The translations under genes were made by a program, and so were the position numbers. A stretch of 24,924 bases of DNA from Lachnospiraceae bacterium (GTDB lineage Bacteria; Bacillota_A; Clostridia; Lachnospirales; Lachnospiraceae), in contig JAFQCI010000123.1 of NCBI GenBank assembly GCA_017416505.1, positions 1 to 24,924 of the forward strand, given 5' to 3'. The notes under the pieces were generated by a model. That model was not told where the DNA came from, did not search any database, and was given only the letters and a program-made list of their open reading frames with translations. Below are positions 7,374 through 15,601 of the stretch, piece by piece. Each line of letters starts with the position of its first letter. Position 1 is the first letter of the stretch.

Positions 7374-7413
7374 GGCTGACATAAACAGCCGCAACTGCTC
7401 GCTGTTATGAACC
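7374..7413 (-). promoter_or_regulatory. Leader hairpin of rpmE, candidate L31 autoregulatory element
   Basis: In the predicted 96-base leader of rpmE, 7401-7413 (minus strand GGTTCATAACAGC) pairs with 7374-7389 (GCTGTTTATGTCAGCC) to give a 13-pair stem with a one-base and a two-base bulge and an 11-base loop. It ends about 35 bases before the start codon. Leader RNAs bound by L31 are known in Firmicutes; membership of this one was not tested. Confidence 0.5.
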
Positions 7414-7441
7414 TTTATCGTCGTTTTTAAACAGCTTTCTA

Positions 7442-7470
7442 AGTATATCATATTTTTTTTTCATATGCAA
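7442..7470 (-). promoter_or_regulatory. Sigma-A promoter of rpmE
   Basis: Minus-strand TTGCAT (7465-7470) and TATACT (7442-7447) are separated by 17 bases. Transcription would start near 7435. Confidence 0.65.
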
Positions 7471-7589
7471 GGCGAAAATTCATTTTTTTCGTTGTGAAAA
7501 TCAACAAATTATCTTGTAAATAATCACGTTTGAATAAATTTTTCACCAATTTTTCGTGATAATACATTATCACCAGTACCTGTCCCCGA

Positions 7590-9107
7590 TTATTTTCTGC
7601 CTAAGGATTTATGAACCAACTCCATAAATTCGTTATTATTGGCAGTTCGGGCAAACAACTTTAGTACTTCCGAAATTGCATCTTCTTTCTTTTCACCGGA
7701 CAATTCTCTTCGAATTAATTCCATTGTTTCTTGCTCATCTTTTTGCAATAACAATTCGTCCCTTCTGGTGCTGGAACGTGCTAAATCTACCGCCGGGAAA
7801 ATTCTTCGCTCAGAAAGACTTCTATCTAGTACCAATTCCATATTTCCTGTACCCTTAAATTCCTCGAATACTACTTCGTCCATTCTGCTTCCGGTTTCAA
7901 CCAATGCTGTAGCTAATATAGTCAAGCTTCCGCCTTCTCTCATATTTCTAGCTGCACCAAAGAATCTTTTCGGCATCTGTAATGCTGCAGGGTCCAAACC
8001 ACCACTTAGAACTCTACCACTGGTTGGAACTACCAAGTTATAAGCTCTTGCCAGACGGGTAATGCTATCTAATAAAATTACCACATCATTTTTATGCTCT
8101 ACCAGACGTTTTGCTCGTTCAATTACCATTTCTGAAACACGTTTATGATGTTCCGGAGATTCATCAAAGGTAGAATAGATTACTTCTACGTTTTCCCCTT
8201 CAATTGCCTCTCTGATATCCGTTACTTCTTCCGGTCTTTCATCAATCAAAAGAACTATCAATTTAATTTCTTTGTAATTCTTTGTAATACTGGTTGCAAT
8301 CTGTTTTAATAATGTAGTTTTACCAACCTTAGGGGGAGCCACTATCATTCCTCTTTGTCCTTTACCAATCGGTGCAACCAAATCCATGATACGCATAGAA
8401 GTAGGACAATGCGGATAATCCAAATGAATTCTTTCATTTGGGAAAATAGGTGTAAGTTCTTCAAATCCCTTTCTCTGGGATGCAATCAAAGGATTTTCCC
8501 CATTCACGGCTGTAATATAAAGTAATGCACTAAATTTTTCACTTTGAGTTTTTATTCTTGTATTACCTTCTAAAATATCTCCGGTTTTTAAGCCAAATCT
8601 ACGAATTTGTGAAGGAGATACATAAACATCATTATCTCCTGGCAAATAATTGGCACTTCTGATAAATCCAAATCCTTCTGGCATAACTTCTAAAATTCCC
8701 TGTGCTTTTATACCGGAATCCAATTCAGAAATGTCTTTTTCTTCTTCATTATTAGTCTTTAATTTTCGTCCTTGCTCGATGGAATTCTTTTGATATGCAA
8801 GTCTTTTTACTGCTTCGTCCTTACTTGGTTCTTCTTTCACTGCCCAGTACACTGGTTTTGATGACTCCGCATTCTTATCCCCTACTCCCGCCTGAAGATT
8901 CTCAGAGGCTGAATAATTTGTATTTGTTTCTTCCTTATTCTCAGGAGTTTTTCTGGTTTGTTCTTTTTTTGCCACATCTTTTGAATTTGTTTGTTTATCC
9001 TGTAACAATTCAATGATTTCCGACTTTTTCAATCCGCTAATTCCTTTTATCCCTTTTTCCTTTGCAACATTTTTCAATTCATTTAATGTAAGCTTTTCGT
9101 ATTCCAT
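7590..9107 (-). CDS. rho: Transcription termination factor Rho
   Basis: A 505-residue Rho, the hexameric RNA-dependent ATPase that terminates transcription. Domains: RhoN/SAP-like helices (5-36, TLNELKNVAKEKGIKGISGL), a charged linker (about 40-130), the cold-shock RNA-binding domain (136-180) with EGFGFIR, then the RecA-type motor with Walker A APPKVGKTT (257-265), Walker B LIVLLIDE (283-290), LLDSITRLARAYN and GGLDPAALQMPKRFFGAARN. The linker of roughly 90 polar residues makes it longer than E. coli Rho. The ATG at 9105-9107 has AAGGAA upstream and is preferred to an ATG seven codons earlier. No Rho-independent terminator was found between it and rpmE. The leader is about 200 bases long. 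Confidence 0.96.
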   Translation of the reverse strand: MEYEKLTLNELKNVAKEKGIKGISGLKKSEIIELLQDKQTNSKDVAKKEQTRKTPENKEETNTNYSASENLQAGVGDKNAESSKPVYWAVKEEPSKDEAVKRLAYQKNSIEQGRKLKTNNEEEKDISELDSGIKAQGILEVMPEGFGFIRSANYLPGDNDVYVSPSQIRRFGLKTGDILEGNTRIKTQSEKFSALLYITAVNGENPLIASQRKGFEELTPIFPNERIHLDYPHCPTSMRIMDLVAPIGKGQRGMIVAPPKVGKTTLLKQIATSITKNYKEIKLIVLLIDERPEEVTDIREAIEGENVEVIYSTFDESPEHHKRVSEMVIERAKRLVEHKNDVVILLDSITRLARAYNLVVPTSGRVLSGGLDPAALQMPKRFFGAARNMREGGSLTILATALVETGSRMDEVVFEEFKGTGNMELVLDRSLSERRIFPAVDLARSSTRRDELLLQKDEQETMELIRRELSGEKKEDAISEVLKLFARTANNNEFMELVHKSLGRK

Positions 9108-9314
9108 TTGGTTTCCTTTCTTCGTCAAAGTCCCTAAAACATATTTGGCGAACTGCCAAAGTCTATAGATGAGCGTTCTGTCTTATAATCGAATTTCTCT
9201 ATCAATTTCATGACGGATAAAAGATAAATCTAATCTCTCTTGCCATGTATCATAATATCAAAATCAAAAAAATATCTCTTAATAATACTCTAAAAAAGTT
9301 TATGTACGTTTGCT

Positions 9315-9343
9315 ATTGTAACACAAAATTTTTTTCTGGTAAA
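9315..9343 (-). promoter_or_regulatory. Candidate promoter of rho
   Basis: Minus-strand TTTACC (9338-9343) and TACAAT (9315-9320) are 17 bases apart. It implies an AT-rich leader of about 200 bases; a long leader would allow rho autoregulation, as known in E. coli. The 9108-9398 stretch shows no gene. Confidence 0.45.
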
Positions 9344-9398
9344 TATTTTTATATCAAACTTCACCTATTTTAAGAACAATTTTTATATGTTTACATTA

Positions 9399-9427
9399 TT
9401 GCTTATCCCATCTTTTCGTGGTAGAAT
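9399..9427 (+). promoter_or_regulatory. Sigma-A promoter for the radical SAM-DUF4364 pair
   Basis: TTGCTT (9399-9404) and TAGAAT (9422-9427) are 17 bases apart, starting transcription near 9434. It is divergent from the rho promoter. Confidence 0.65.
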
Positions 9428-9464
9428 GTAAGTCATGACAAACATAACAGAAAGGCGAATTATT

Positions 9465-9500
9465 ATGACTACCAATGAAAAAGTTCATAATCTTTCTTAA
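9465..9500 (+). CDS. Candidate 11-codon leader ORF before the radical SAM gene
   Basis: ATG at 9465 encodes MTTNEKVHNLS and stops at TAA five bases before the radical SAM ATG. AAAGG lies about nine bases upstream, a better ribosome binding site than that of the main gene, which has none. Its last codons form the 5' arm of a hairpin that hides the next start codon. It could be a coupling or sensing leader peptide. Whether it is translated is not shown. Confidence 0.45.
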   Translation: MTTNEKVHNLS

Positions 9501-9511
9501 GCATTATGAAC
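9483..9511 (+). promoter_or_regulatory. Start-codon-sequestering hairpin of the radical SAM gene
   Basis: GTTCATAAT (9483-9491) and ATTATGAAC (9503-9511) are perfect complements with an 11-base loop. The ATG at 9506-9508 is in the 3' arm. Ribosomes finishing the 11-codon ORF would open it. Confidence 0.6.
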
Positions 9512-10426
9512 AGACAACCTTATTTTTATTCCTTTGACCAATATTTAAAAGAACGTTTTCATGAAAAAGTATATAAAATTTCATTAAATGGCGGAATGAC
9601 CTGTCCAAATCGTGATGGAACATTAGGTACGAAAGGTTGTATTTTTTGTAGTGAAGGTGGTTCAGGTGACTTTGCTTCCTCACCTGACTTATCTATTACA
9701 GAACAACTAATAGAAGGGAAAAAACTCCTTCAAAATAAGACAGACTGCAAGAAATTCATAGCCTATTTTCAAGCTTTTACTAATACCTATGCCCCTTGCG
9801 ATTATCTTGAGCAAATTTTTACCGAAGCCATATCCTTTGACGAAGTAGTGGCACTTTCCATTGGTACAAGACCGGATTGTATTTCTGATGAAACTTTAGA
9901 ATTATTAAAAAAACTAAACGAACAAAAACCTGTTATCATAGAATTAGGTCTTCAAACCATTCACGAAAAAACAGCAGCATTTATTCGACGCGGTTATCCA
10001 CTTTCTACATTTCAAGACTGTGTTACCCGTCTTTCCAATGCAAACATAGAAATTGTAGTACACCTGATATTAGGACTACCGGGAGAAACGAAAGAAATGA
10101 TGCTTGAAACCATTCAATATATCAATACTCTTCCGATAAAGGGCGTTAAACTTTCTATGCTTCATGTTTTAAAAGGAACTGACTTAGCCCGGATATATGA
10201 AGAACAGCCATTTTTTACTTTTGACTTAGAAAGTTATACAGATTTGATTTTGCTTTGTATCAAACATTTACGAAAAGATATTGTAATCCACCGATTGACT
10301 GGTGACGGTCCTAAGGAATTATTAATTGCCCCTAGATTCAGCTTGAATAAACGTCTTGTATTAAATACCATTCAGCAAAAATGCAAATGCTATCAGGTCT
10401 ATCAAGGAATGGAACTTGATACATAA
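9506..10426 (+). CDS. TIGR01212-family (YhcC-like) radical SAM protein
   Basis: A 306-residue radical SAM enzyme. The cluster-binding cysteines are C33, C45 and C48 in GMTCPNRDGTLGTKGCIFCS, the long-spaced CX11CX2C pattern of the TIGR01212/YhcC group rather than the usual CX3CX2C. Further signs are the N-terminal YLKERFHEKVYKISLNGG, EQLIEGKK, YFQAFTNTYAP, LSIGTRPDCI and LELGLQTIHEKT, then VVHLILGLPGET. The substrate is not known. There is no Shine-Dalgarno in the 15 bases before the ATG, and the ATG lies in a hairpin, so expression may depend on the leader ORF. It is followed after 91 bases by the DUF4364 gene on the same strand with no terminator between. Confidence 0.9.
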   Translation: MNRQPYFYSFDQYLKERFHEKVYKISLNGGMTCPNRDGTLGTKGCIFCSEGGSGDFASSPDLSITEQLIEGKKLLQNKTDCKKFIAYFQAFTNTYAPCDYLEQIFTEAISFDEVVALSIGTRPDCISDETLELLKKLNEQKPVIIELGLQTIHEKTAAFIRRGYPLSTFQDCVTRLSNANIEIVVHLILGLPGETKEMMLETIQYINTLPIKGVKLSMLHVLKGTDLARIYEEQPFFTFDLESYTDLILLCIKHLRKDIVIHRLTGDGPKELLIAPRFSLNKRLVLNTIQQKCKCYQVYQGMELDT

Positions 10427-10517
10427 TCTTGGTTCCCGGCTTTTTTCATGAATTTATCTAGCTGTCCAGGTAACAGACACATTATTTTGCACCCAACTAT
10501 AAAAAAGGAGATTCTAT

Positions 10518-11066
10518 ATGAATGATGCACTAACATTATATAAACTAATCATTCTTTATATGTTAAATAAAGTAGATTTTCCATTAACCAATTCCCAGCT
10601 TTCTCAATTCATCATAGGAAAAGGTTATACTGATTACTTTACGATACAGACTGCCATCAATGAATTGATTGAAAGCAAATTAATTACATACGAAACCATC
10701 CGAAATACTTCTCATTATGAACTTACACCTGATGGTATTGAAACTTTGAATTTATTTGAATATAAAATTTCTACTGCAATCAAAGAAGATATCCTTAATT
10801 TCTTTAATGAAAACAAATATCAGTTAAGAAAAGAAGTAGAAATTATTGCGGAATATTTTCCAGAGTCGGAAACAGAATATCTCGTTCGATGTGCGGTAAA
10901 AGAACGGACCAGCACCTTAATGGAAATTAAATTAAGCGTGGTAACAAAAGAACAGGCGATTACCATTTGTGATAATTGGAAAAATAACAGTTCCACGGTT
11001 TATGAATCTTTACTTCAACAATTAATGTTTGATTCTTCTAAAAAAAATCAACATTCCACTAATTAA
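10518..11066 (+). CDS. DUF4364 winged-helix protein
   Basis: A 182-residue cytoplasmic protein. The first 80 residues read as a winged helix (LYKLIILYMLNKVDFPLTNS then LTPDGIETLNLFEY), which together with the rest matches DUF4364 proteins of Clostridia. The C-terminal half is an alpha/beta domain of unknown role. It is probably a DNA-binding or adaptor protein. AAAAGGAG is seven bases before the ATG. The last 45 bases overlap, tail to tail, the end of the acidic surface protein gene on the other strand, and its terminator lies inside that gene. It is likely co-transcribed with the radical SAM gene. Confidence 0.85.
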   Translation: MNDALTLYKLIILYMLNKVDFPLTNSQLSQFIIGKGYTDYFTIQTAINELIESKLITYETIRNTSHYELTPDGIETLNLFEYKISTAIKEDILNFFNENKYQLRKEVEIIAEYFPESETEYLVRCAVKERTSTLMEIKLSVVTKEQAITICDNWKNNSSTVYESLLQQLMFDSSKKNQHSTN

Positions 11067-12917
11067 ACTCCCTAAGATTCCGGCTGCCTGGATTGGTACG
11101 CCGGAATCTTTTTCATTTTCGGCACTTTTCCCCATTGAAGTCTCCTTCCCTTTCTCATTTTGTTCTCCTTCTTCATTCTGAATTTGCTCGTTCTCCTTTT
11201 TTTTATCCCCGTTATCTCCATCCTCTACTTCTTTTTCTCTTACCTTTTCTGTCATTTCCTCCTTTTCCTTCGTATTGACTGCAACAATCTCCATGGTCTT
11301 CTGTCCGGAATTTCCATTCGTGTCTTCCATTTCTACTGTTAAAATACATTTTCCTTCTGGGATTTGTGAGTTTTCTCCCTTATACTGCTCTCCGTTAATA
11401 TATAATTGATAAGTGGCAACATTACTTCCTTCGAATACGTTTTCTAATAATGTTTCCATCTCTTCTAACACAACTTCCTGATTTTCAAATTTATTTAACT
11501 CCTCCAACTCTAGTTGAAAAGAACCCAAGGAATAGTTTTGATAAGTTCTGCTTTCATTTCCAGAACTATCTTTTGCATAAAGATACACTAAATAATTTCC
11601 TTCTTTTTCAAAGGATAATTCCCCTTCCGTTTTCGTATTCTCCTGCCATATTAACTCTTCTTTTCCCCCCGAAGTGAAAAATACTTTTATCTGATATTCT
11701 ACTAAATTTTCATCCTCCATTTGATAATGAAAACGAATTTCTTTCTTCTCATCTGAACTTAATATGTTTTCAATTGTCACCACAGGCGGCTTAATATCTT
11801 CTAATATCTCCACATAAAGGCTTTCTTCTACTAATGCCTCATTAAAAGTCTCCTTTCCTTCTATTTCTATTTTCTTCTCTTCTTCTCCTTGAACTGCTAA
11901 AGTTTCTTTTGCCTGCTCTATGATTTTTTCTTGTTTTTCTGTCACTGTACTAGAATTTGAAACTACCTGCTCTGATATCTTTTCTGATTCAACCTCGTTT
12001 GTTACAATAAAAGATGGGTCTTTTGTTTCATCCGTCGGCAAAATAATTTGTTGTACCACTATATTTTCTGGAACTTCTGCGGATTGCATAAAATGTTCTA
12101 TCAAGTTTTCTGTAGCTTCGTCTGCTACTTTTTCGTATTCCTCACTCTCCTCCATAGTTTCTTTTCCTTTTGCAATTTCTAAATCTTCCTCTGAAGTTTC
12201 CTCTGTTTTCAAATCCTCTTCTTTTGCTAAATTTTCACCTTCCTCTTCCTCTCTTTTTTCTGTTTCAGCATTTCCTACCTTTTGATTTTCTTCATCCTCT
12301 TCCATTTCTTCTCCATTTTGTTCTTCCTTTTTATCCTCATCTTCCGCTGTTTCCATGCCTTCTTTTTCCTCAACAGCTCCCTTATCTTCATCCTTTTCAT
12401 CTTTCTCTTCTATTCCCTCTTCCTTTTCTTCATCCCCATCTTTATTTTCTATCCCCTCTTCCTTTTCTTCTTCATCCCCATCTTTATTTTCTATCCCATC
12501 TTCCTTCTCTTCTTCATCCTCATCTTTATTTTCTATCCCATCTTCCTTCTCTTCTTCATCCTCATCTTTATTTTCTATTCCCTCTTCCTCCTCTTCATCC
12601 TCATCTTTCTTTTCTATTTCCTCTTCCCTCTCTTCATCATCATCTTTAGTTTCTATCTCCTCTTCCTTTTCTTCTTCCCCATCATTATCTTCTATCCCTT
12701 CTTCCTCCTCTTTTAACTCACCTTCTTCACTTTTCATTCCATCTAAACCTTGTTCTTGATTCTCCATTTCTTTCCCATCCAAAATTTCATTTTCCTGATT
12801 GATTTGTTCTTCCTGTGCCGCATTCACTATTTCCTGTTTACCTAATGGCAGTATCACTCCGCCACTAAAAAATAACATTGCAGCTAAAATTAATTTTTTA
12901 CTCTTGTTTTTCTTCAT
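11022..12917 (-). CDS. Acidic repeat surface protein with Ig-like domains
   Basis: A 631-residue exported protein (numbering from the ATG at 12915-12917). Residues 1-34 are a signal peptide (basic start, then LAAMLFFSGGVILPLG, cleavage likely after VNAA). Residues 38-265 are extremely rich in Glu, Asp and Lys and include about seven 13-14-residue repeats such as EEEKEDGIENKDED (81-178). Residues about 375-465 and 466-548 resemble two beta-sandwich Ig-like domains, the first ending in LVYLYAKDSSGNES. A second charged linker leads to a C-terminal membrane anchor (607-626) and RRIKH. There is no LPXTG. An upstream ATG 29 codons earlier lacks support; GAGG lies 7-8 bases before the chosen ATG. 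It overlaps the kinase gene by 20 bases. Function unknown; I infer a surface partner of the kinase. Confidence 0.8.
   Translation of the reverse strand: MKKNKSKKLILAAMLFFSGGVILPLGKQEIVNAAQEEQINQENEILDGKEMENQEQGLDGMKSEEGELKEEEEGIEDNDGEEEKEEEIETKDDDEEREEEIEKKDEDEEEEEGIENKDEDEEEKEDGIENKDEDEEEKEDGIENKDGDEEEKEEGIENKDGDEEKEEGIEEKDEKDEDKGAVEEKEGMETAEDEDKKEEQNGEEMEEDEENQKVGNAETEKREEEEGENLAKEEDLKTEETSEEDLEIAKGKETMEESEEYEKVADEATENLIEHFMQSAEVPENIVVQQIILPTDETKDPSFIVTNEVESEKISEQVVSNSSTVTEKQEKIIEQAKETLAVQGEEEKKIEIEGKETFNEALVEESLYVEILEDIKPPVVTIENILSSDEKKEIRFHYQMEDENLVEYQIKVFFTSGGKEELIWQENTKTEGELSFEKEGNYLVYLYAKDSSGNESRTYQNYSLGSFQLELEELNKFENQEVVLEEMETLLENVFEGSNVATYQLYINGEQYKGENSQIPEGKCILTVEMEDTNGNSGQKTMEIVAVNTKEKEEMTEKVREKEVEDGDNGDKKKENEQIQNEEGEQNEKGKETSMGKSAENEKDSGVPIQAAGILGSLISGMLIFFRRIKH
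11074..11113 (+). terminator. Terminator of DUF4364 inside the antisense gene
   Basis: AAGATTCCGGC (11074-11084) and GCCGGAATCTT (11100-11110) are perfect 11-bp complements followed by TTT, C and ATTTTC on the plus strand. It starts eight bases after the DUF4364 stop codon and lies wholly within the minus-strand coding sequence, in the codons for DSGVPIQAAGILG. Confidence 0.8.
12384..12677 (-). repeat. In-frame 39/42-bp minisatellite in the acidic surface protein
   Basis: About seven tandem units encode variants of EEEKEDGIENKDED. Units of 13 and 14 residues alternate, so copies differ by one codon. Three central units are nearly identical, which points to recent duplication. Confidence 0.85.
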
Positions 12918-14811
12918 AATAAATACCTCTTTCCTTTGCTGTTTGAACCAACATAGTCCACCGTTGGTTTTTCTCTTGTAAATTTGATTGATTTCCTGTT
13001 TCAATTACTTCTTGAATCTTATCTTTTATATTGCTTTCTGTACTTTCCTGGTATTGCTCCATTAAACTATTTAAAAATACACAGTATATTTCATTGGCAT
13101 CTTCACCAAGAATATGTATTCCTTGGGAATAGGTTTCATTTTCTTTTTCATACTCTTTCATAACATGATACAGTTTTCCGATATCACAAAGTTTCCCCTC
13201 CATTCCATATGCCGACTCACCACAATATCTGATTGCTTGAAAATATGAAGATACTGCCTCTTCAAAATACATCATTTTCTTCTCTTTCTCATGGTCCGCA
13301 CAAAGTTTTCCCAATTCTTTTCTGGCATTTCCTAACTGCTCATAACACAAAAATAAATCCTTTTCATCCAGTTCTTTCACACATTCCAATACCATCCATT
13401 CACAGTTCGCTTCTACTATTTCCAGCATCTTATCATCTTCTGTAAAATAAGTTAAAATAACCTGGTTCATAATCTGAAACTGTAATATTTGTTCCACAGA
13501 ATTTGAAGATTCTTCCGTTAAGTTCTGAAAAGCGAGTAATATTTCCCTTAATTCGCTTACAGGTAAATCAGAGTGCACCAGACAACCCGCAATTTCCTTT
13601 AAATAATAAGCTCTGCTTCCTTCCTTTAACTCCGTCACCCTCGTAAAATAAGTAAATGCTTTTTGATACTTTTGTTTCATTAAATAATAAGTGCCAATCC
13701 CACAAGCTACTTCATTACGGTATAAAATGTCCCCTTTTGCATTTTTAAGCACTTCCTCCACAATATAATCCATATTCTCTTTTCTTAACTCTGTACAAGC
13801 CATAGAGAAGAATTCAATGTAAGCTTTTTCCTCCTGTGGGTATTGAAAAATACAATCATAGAAAAGAGAACTTGCTTCTTCATATTTCCCTTCCATTCTG
13901 TATTGAATTGCCTGTCCAATCATAGTTTCATATTTGTCCATAGTCTCAGATAATGCCGCTTTCTGACCACTTTGAAAGAAAATCCACATACACGCAATCA
14001 CCAAAGCCAGCACCGGAACTATCAAAATTCTGATTCTTTCCTTTCTCTTTCTTTTATTTTCTCTTTCCTTTAACTTTTTTAAGTCCTGCTGCATTGCTTT
14101 CACACAGGAATATCTTTTTTCCTTTCTTGGTTCCAATGCCTTTTTCAAAAGCATCCGATATTCCCTAGGTATTTTTAGAAAATCACTTTTTCCTTCTACA
14201 TATAGTTCCCCGGTAAAGAGTTCAAAAAAGACCTGCCCTAGGCTATAAATATCACTTCGAATATCTAAGCATATTTTTCCTGTACTATTACCATATTGCT
14301 CCGGTGCTGCATATCCTTTCGTGCCATAACTTTTTGTCCTGACCTCCGTAACTCGCCCTGCCGCCCCAAAATCAATTAAACTGATGTTGCCATGACTACC
14401 AACAATGATATTCTCTGGTTTTAAATCTCCATAAAAGATTGCCGGTTGCCTGCTATGCAGATAAGATAGAATTTCCATCAGTTCTAACAGCCACTGTTCC
14501 ATCTGCTTTTTCGGCACTCTACCTTTATCCATTACCCTACGCAGATTTTCTCCTTCCATATAATCCAAAATATAATATTTCGCCTTTTCGTCATAAAAAT
14601 ATTCCACTACCCTTGGTATGGCAGGATGGGACAAATTTTTTAACAGTTCCATTTCTCTTTCTTCCATCGTCTGTTCCTGTTTTCCCTCTCCTGCTTTCCA
14701 TATTTTTTTCATTAACCATGTCTTTTTAAGAATCTGGTCCTCCACTAAAAATACTTCCGAATAGCCCCCTTCCCCGATTTTCTTAAGTAGCTTATATTTC
14801 TTTATCTGCAT
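12898..14811 (-). CDS. Membrane Ser/Thr protein kinase, non-RD, TPR-like outer domain
   Basis: A 637-residue Hanks-type kinase. The cytoplasmic domain (1-250) has the glycine loop IGEGGYSEVF (12-21), ATP lysine K35, the catalytic loop YGDLKPEN (127-134) with D129 and N134, DFG (147-149), APE (169-171) and D187. The HRD motif is YGD, so it is a non-RD kinase. A basic stretch precedes one membrane segment (261-279). The remaining 350 residues should lie outside the cell and look like TPR helices, for example EGKYEEASSLFYDCIFQYP and MKQKYQKAFTYFTRV. There are no PASTA repeats. The ATG overlaps the PP2C stop region by 10 bases, with GGTGG just upstream. The arrangement predicts a receptor kinase opposed by the PP2C enzyme. 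Confidence 0.9.
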   Translation of the reverse strand: MQIKKYKLLKKIGEGGYSEVFLVEDQILKKTWLMKKIWKAGEGKQEQTMEEREMELLKNLSHPAIPRVVEYFYDEKAKYYILDYMEGENLRRVMDKGRVPKKQMEQWLLELMEILSYLHSRQPAIFYGDLKPENIIVGSHGNISLIDFGAAGRVTEVRTKSYGTKGYAAPEQYGNSTGKICLDIRSDIYSLGQVFFELFTGELYVEGKSDFLKIPREYRMLLKKALEPRKEKRYSCVKAMQQDLKKLKERENKRKRKERIRILIVPVLALVIACMWIFFQSGQKAALSETMDKYETMIGQAIQYRMEGKYEEASSLFYDCIFQYPQEEKAYIEFFSMACTELRKENMDYIVEEVLKNAKGDILYRNEVACGIGTYYLMKQKYQKAFTYFTRVTELKEGSRAYYLKEIAGCLVHSDLPVSELREILLAFQNLTEESSNSVEQILQFQIMNQVILTYFTEDDKMLEIVEANCEWMVLECVKELDEKDLFLCYEQLGNARKELGKLCADHEKEKKMMYFEEAVSSYFQAIRYCGESAYGMEGKLCDIGKLYHVMKEYEKENETYSQGIHILGEDANEIYCVFLNSLMEQYQESTESNIKDKIQEVIETGNQSNLQEKNQRWTMLVQTAKERGIYYEEKQE

Positions 14812-15566
14812 ATTACCACCGCCGCCGATATATTATCTTTTTCCTCCCTTTCCTTTACCAATCGGATACAGGCAGAAAGACCGTATCGAATCCGCTCTTT
14901 CTTTCTACAATGTTTGGGTGAAAAATACATTTTTATTTCATTCCTTTTTAATTTTTGATAAAATCCATCACTACACAACAAAAAGCTAGTGTTTTTCTTT
15001 AACCTTCCCACCCGGATATAAGGCTCCAGCCTTGAAGTTACTCCAACACACTGGGTTAAAATATGTTTTTCTCTTTCTTTATTCGGATTGAAATAATACA
15101 GCCATCCCTTTTTATTTTTTTCATATAAAGTATGGTCTTTACTGATTTTCCGCACAAAATGATTAATTTTATATACTCTGGAATCCCCAATATGCAATAA
15201 AACATAGGTATTTTTATAAATCATTAGTGCAGAAAGTGTAGTTCCTATCATACTGAAATATCTCTTTCCTGTCTGTTTTAATTTCCGATTGGCATAAAAA
15301 AGCAATGCTTTCCACTGTTTTATAATCTCTCTTTCCCATTTCTTACTTTGAAATATTTTTTCATCCAGCAGTAAAAACCAATGATAAAATTCCTGAACCA
15401 GACAATGACTGGCAACTTCCCCATAGGACAAGCCCCCAACACCATCACATACTATCAGTAGTAACGCCTTATTTTTATTTTGAAGCTTTGAAAAATACGC
15501 GATACAATCTTCATTTATGGATTCTGATATGCCCTTATCTGTTTTCGCACAGGCAATGTATTGCAA
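14802..15566 (-). CDS. PP2C-family Ser/Thr protein phosphatase
   Basis: A 254-residue soluble PP2C phosphatase expected to reverse the kinase's phosphorylations. Motifs in order: TDKGISESINEDC (9-21), VCDGVGG (39-45) with metal ligand D41, IGTTLSALMI (107-116), IGDSRVYK (126-133), SKDHTLYEK (142-150), LLCSDGFYQKL (196-206) with D200, and DNISAAVV (244-251). All expected metal-binding Asp residues are present. The start is a TTG (15564-15566) with AGGGGGTG six to seven bases upstream; no ATG or GTG alternative fits the N-terminus. The stop overlaps the kinase start, so the pair is translationally coupled. A promoter lies at 15602-15630. Relatives include Stp/PrpC, but those usually pair with PASTA kinases. 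Confidence 0.92.
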   Translation of the reverse strand: MQYIACAKTDKGISESINEDCIAYFSKLQNKNKALLLIVCDGVGGLSYGEVASHCLVQEFYHWFLLLDEKIFQSKKWEREIIKQWKALLFYANRKLKQTGKRYFSMIGTTLSALMIYKNTYVLLHIGDSRVYKINHFVRKISKDHTLYEKNKKGWLYYFNPNKEREKHILTQCVGVTSRLEPYIRVGRLKKNTSFLLCSDGFYQKLKRNEIKMYFSPKHCRKKERIRYGLSACIRLVKEREEKDNISAAVVICR

Positions 15567-15601
15567 TAAAACACCCCCTAAAATTAAGATTTTCTTTGAA
15601 A

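Noticed and set aside
7556..7573. Perfect GTGATAA/TTATCAC hairpin after rho as a terminator
   Set aside because: On the minus strand it is followed by GAAAAATTGG rather than a T run, and the stem is AT-rich.
11022..11100. LPXTG sortase anchor in the acidic protein
   Set aside because: The C-terminus has the hydrophobic stretch and basic tail but only VPIQAAG before it; no LPXTG or known variant.
12384..12677. CRISPR-like regular repeats
   Set aside because: Units are directly adjacent with no spacers, in frame and encode a protein repeat.
12170..12759. Long plus-strand open frames rich in Phe/Leu/Ser opposite the acidic protein
   Set aside because: They are complements of the Glu/Asp/Lys repeat, present in all three frames with no ribosome binding site or plausible protein composition.
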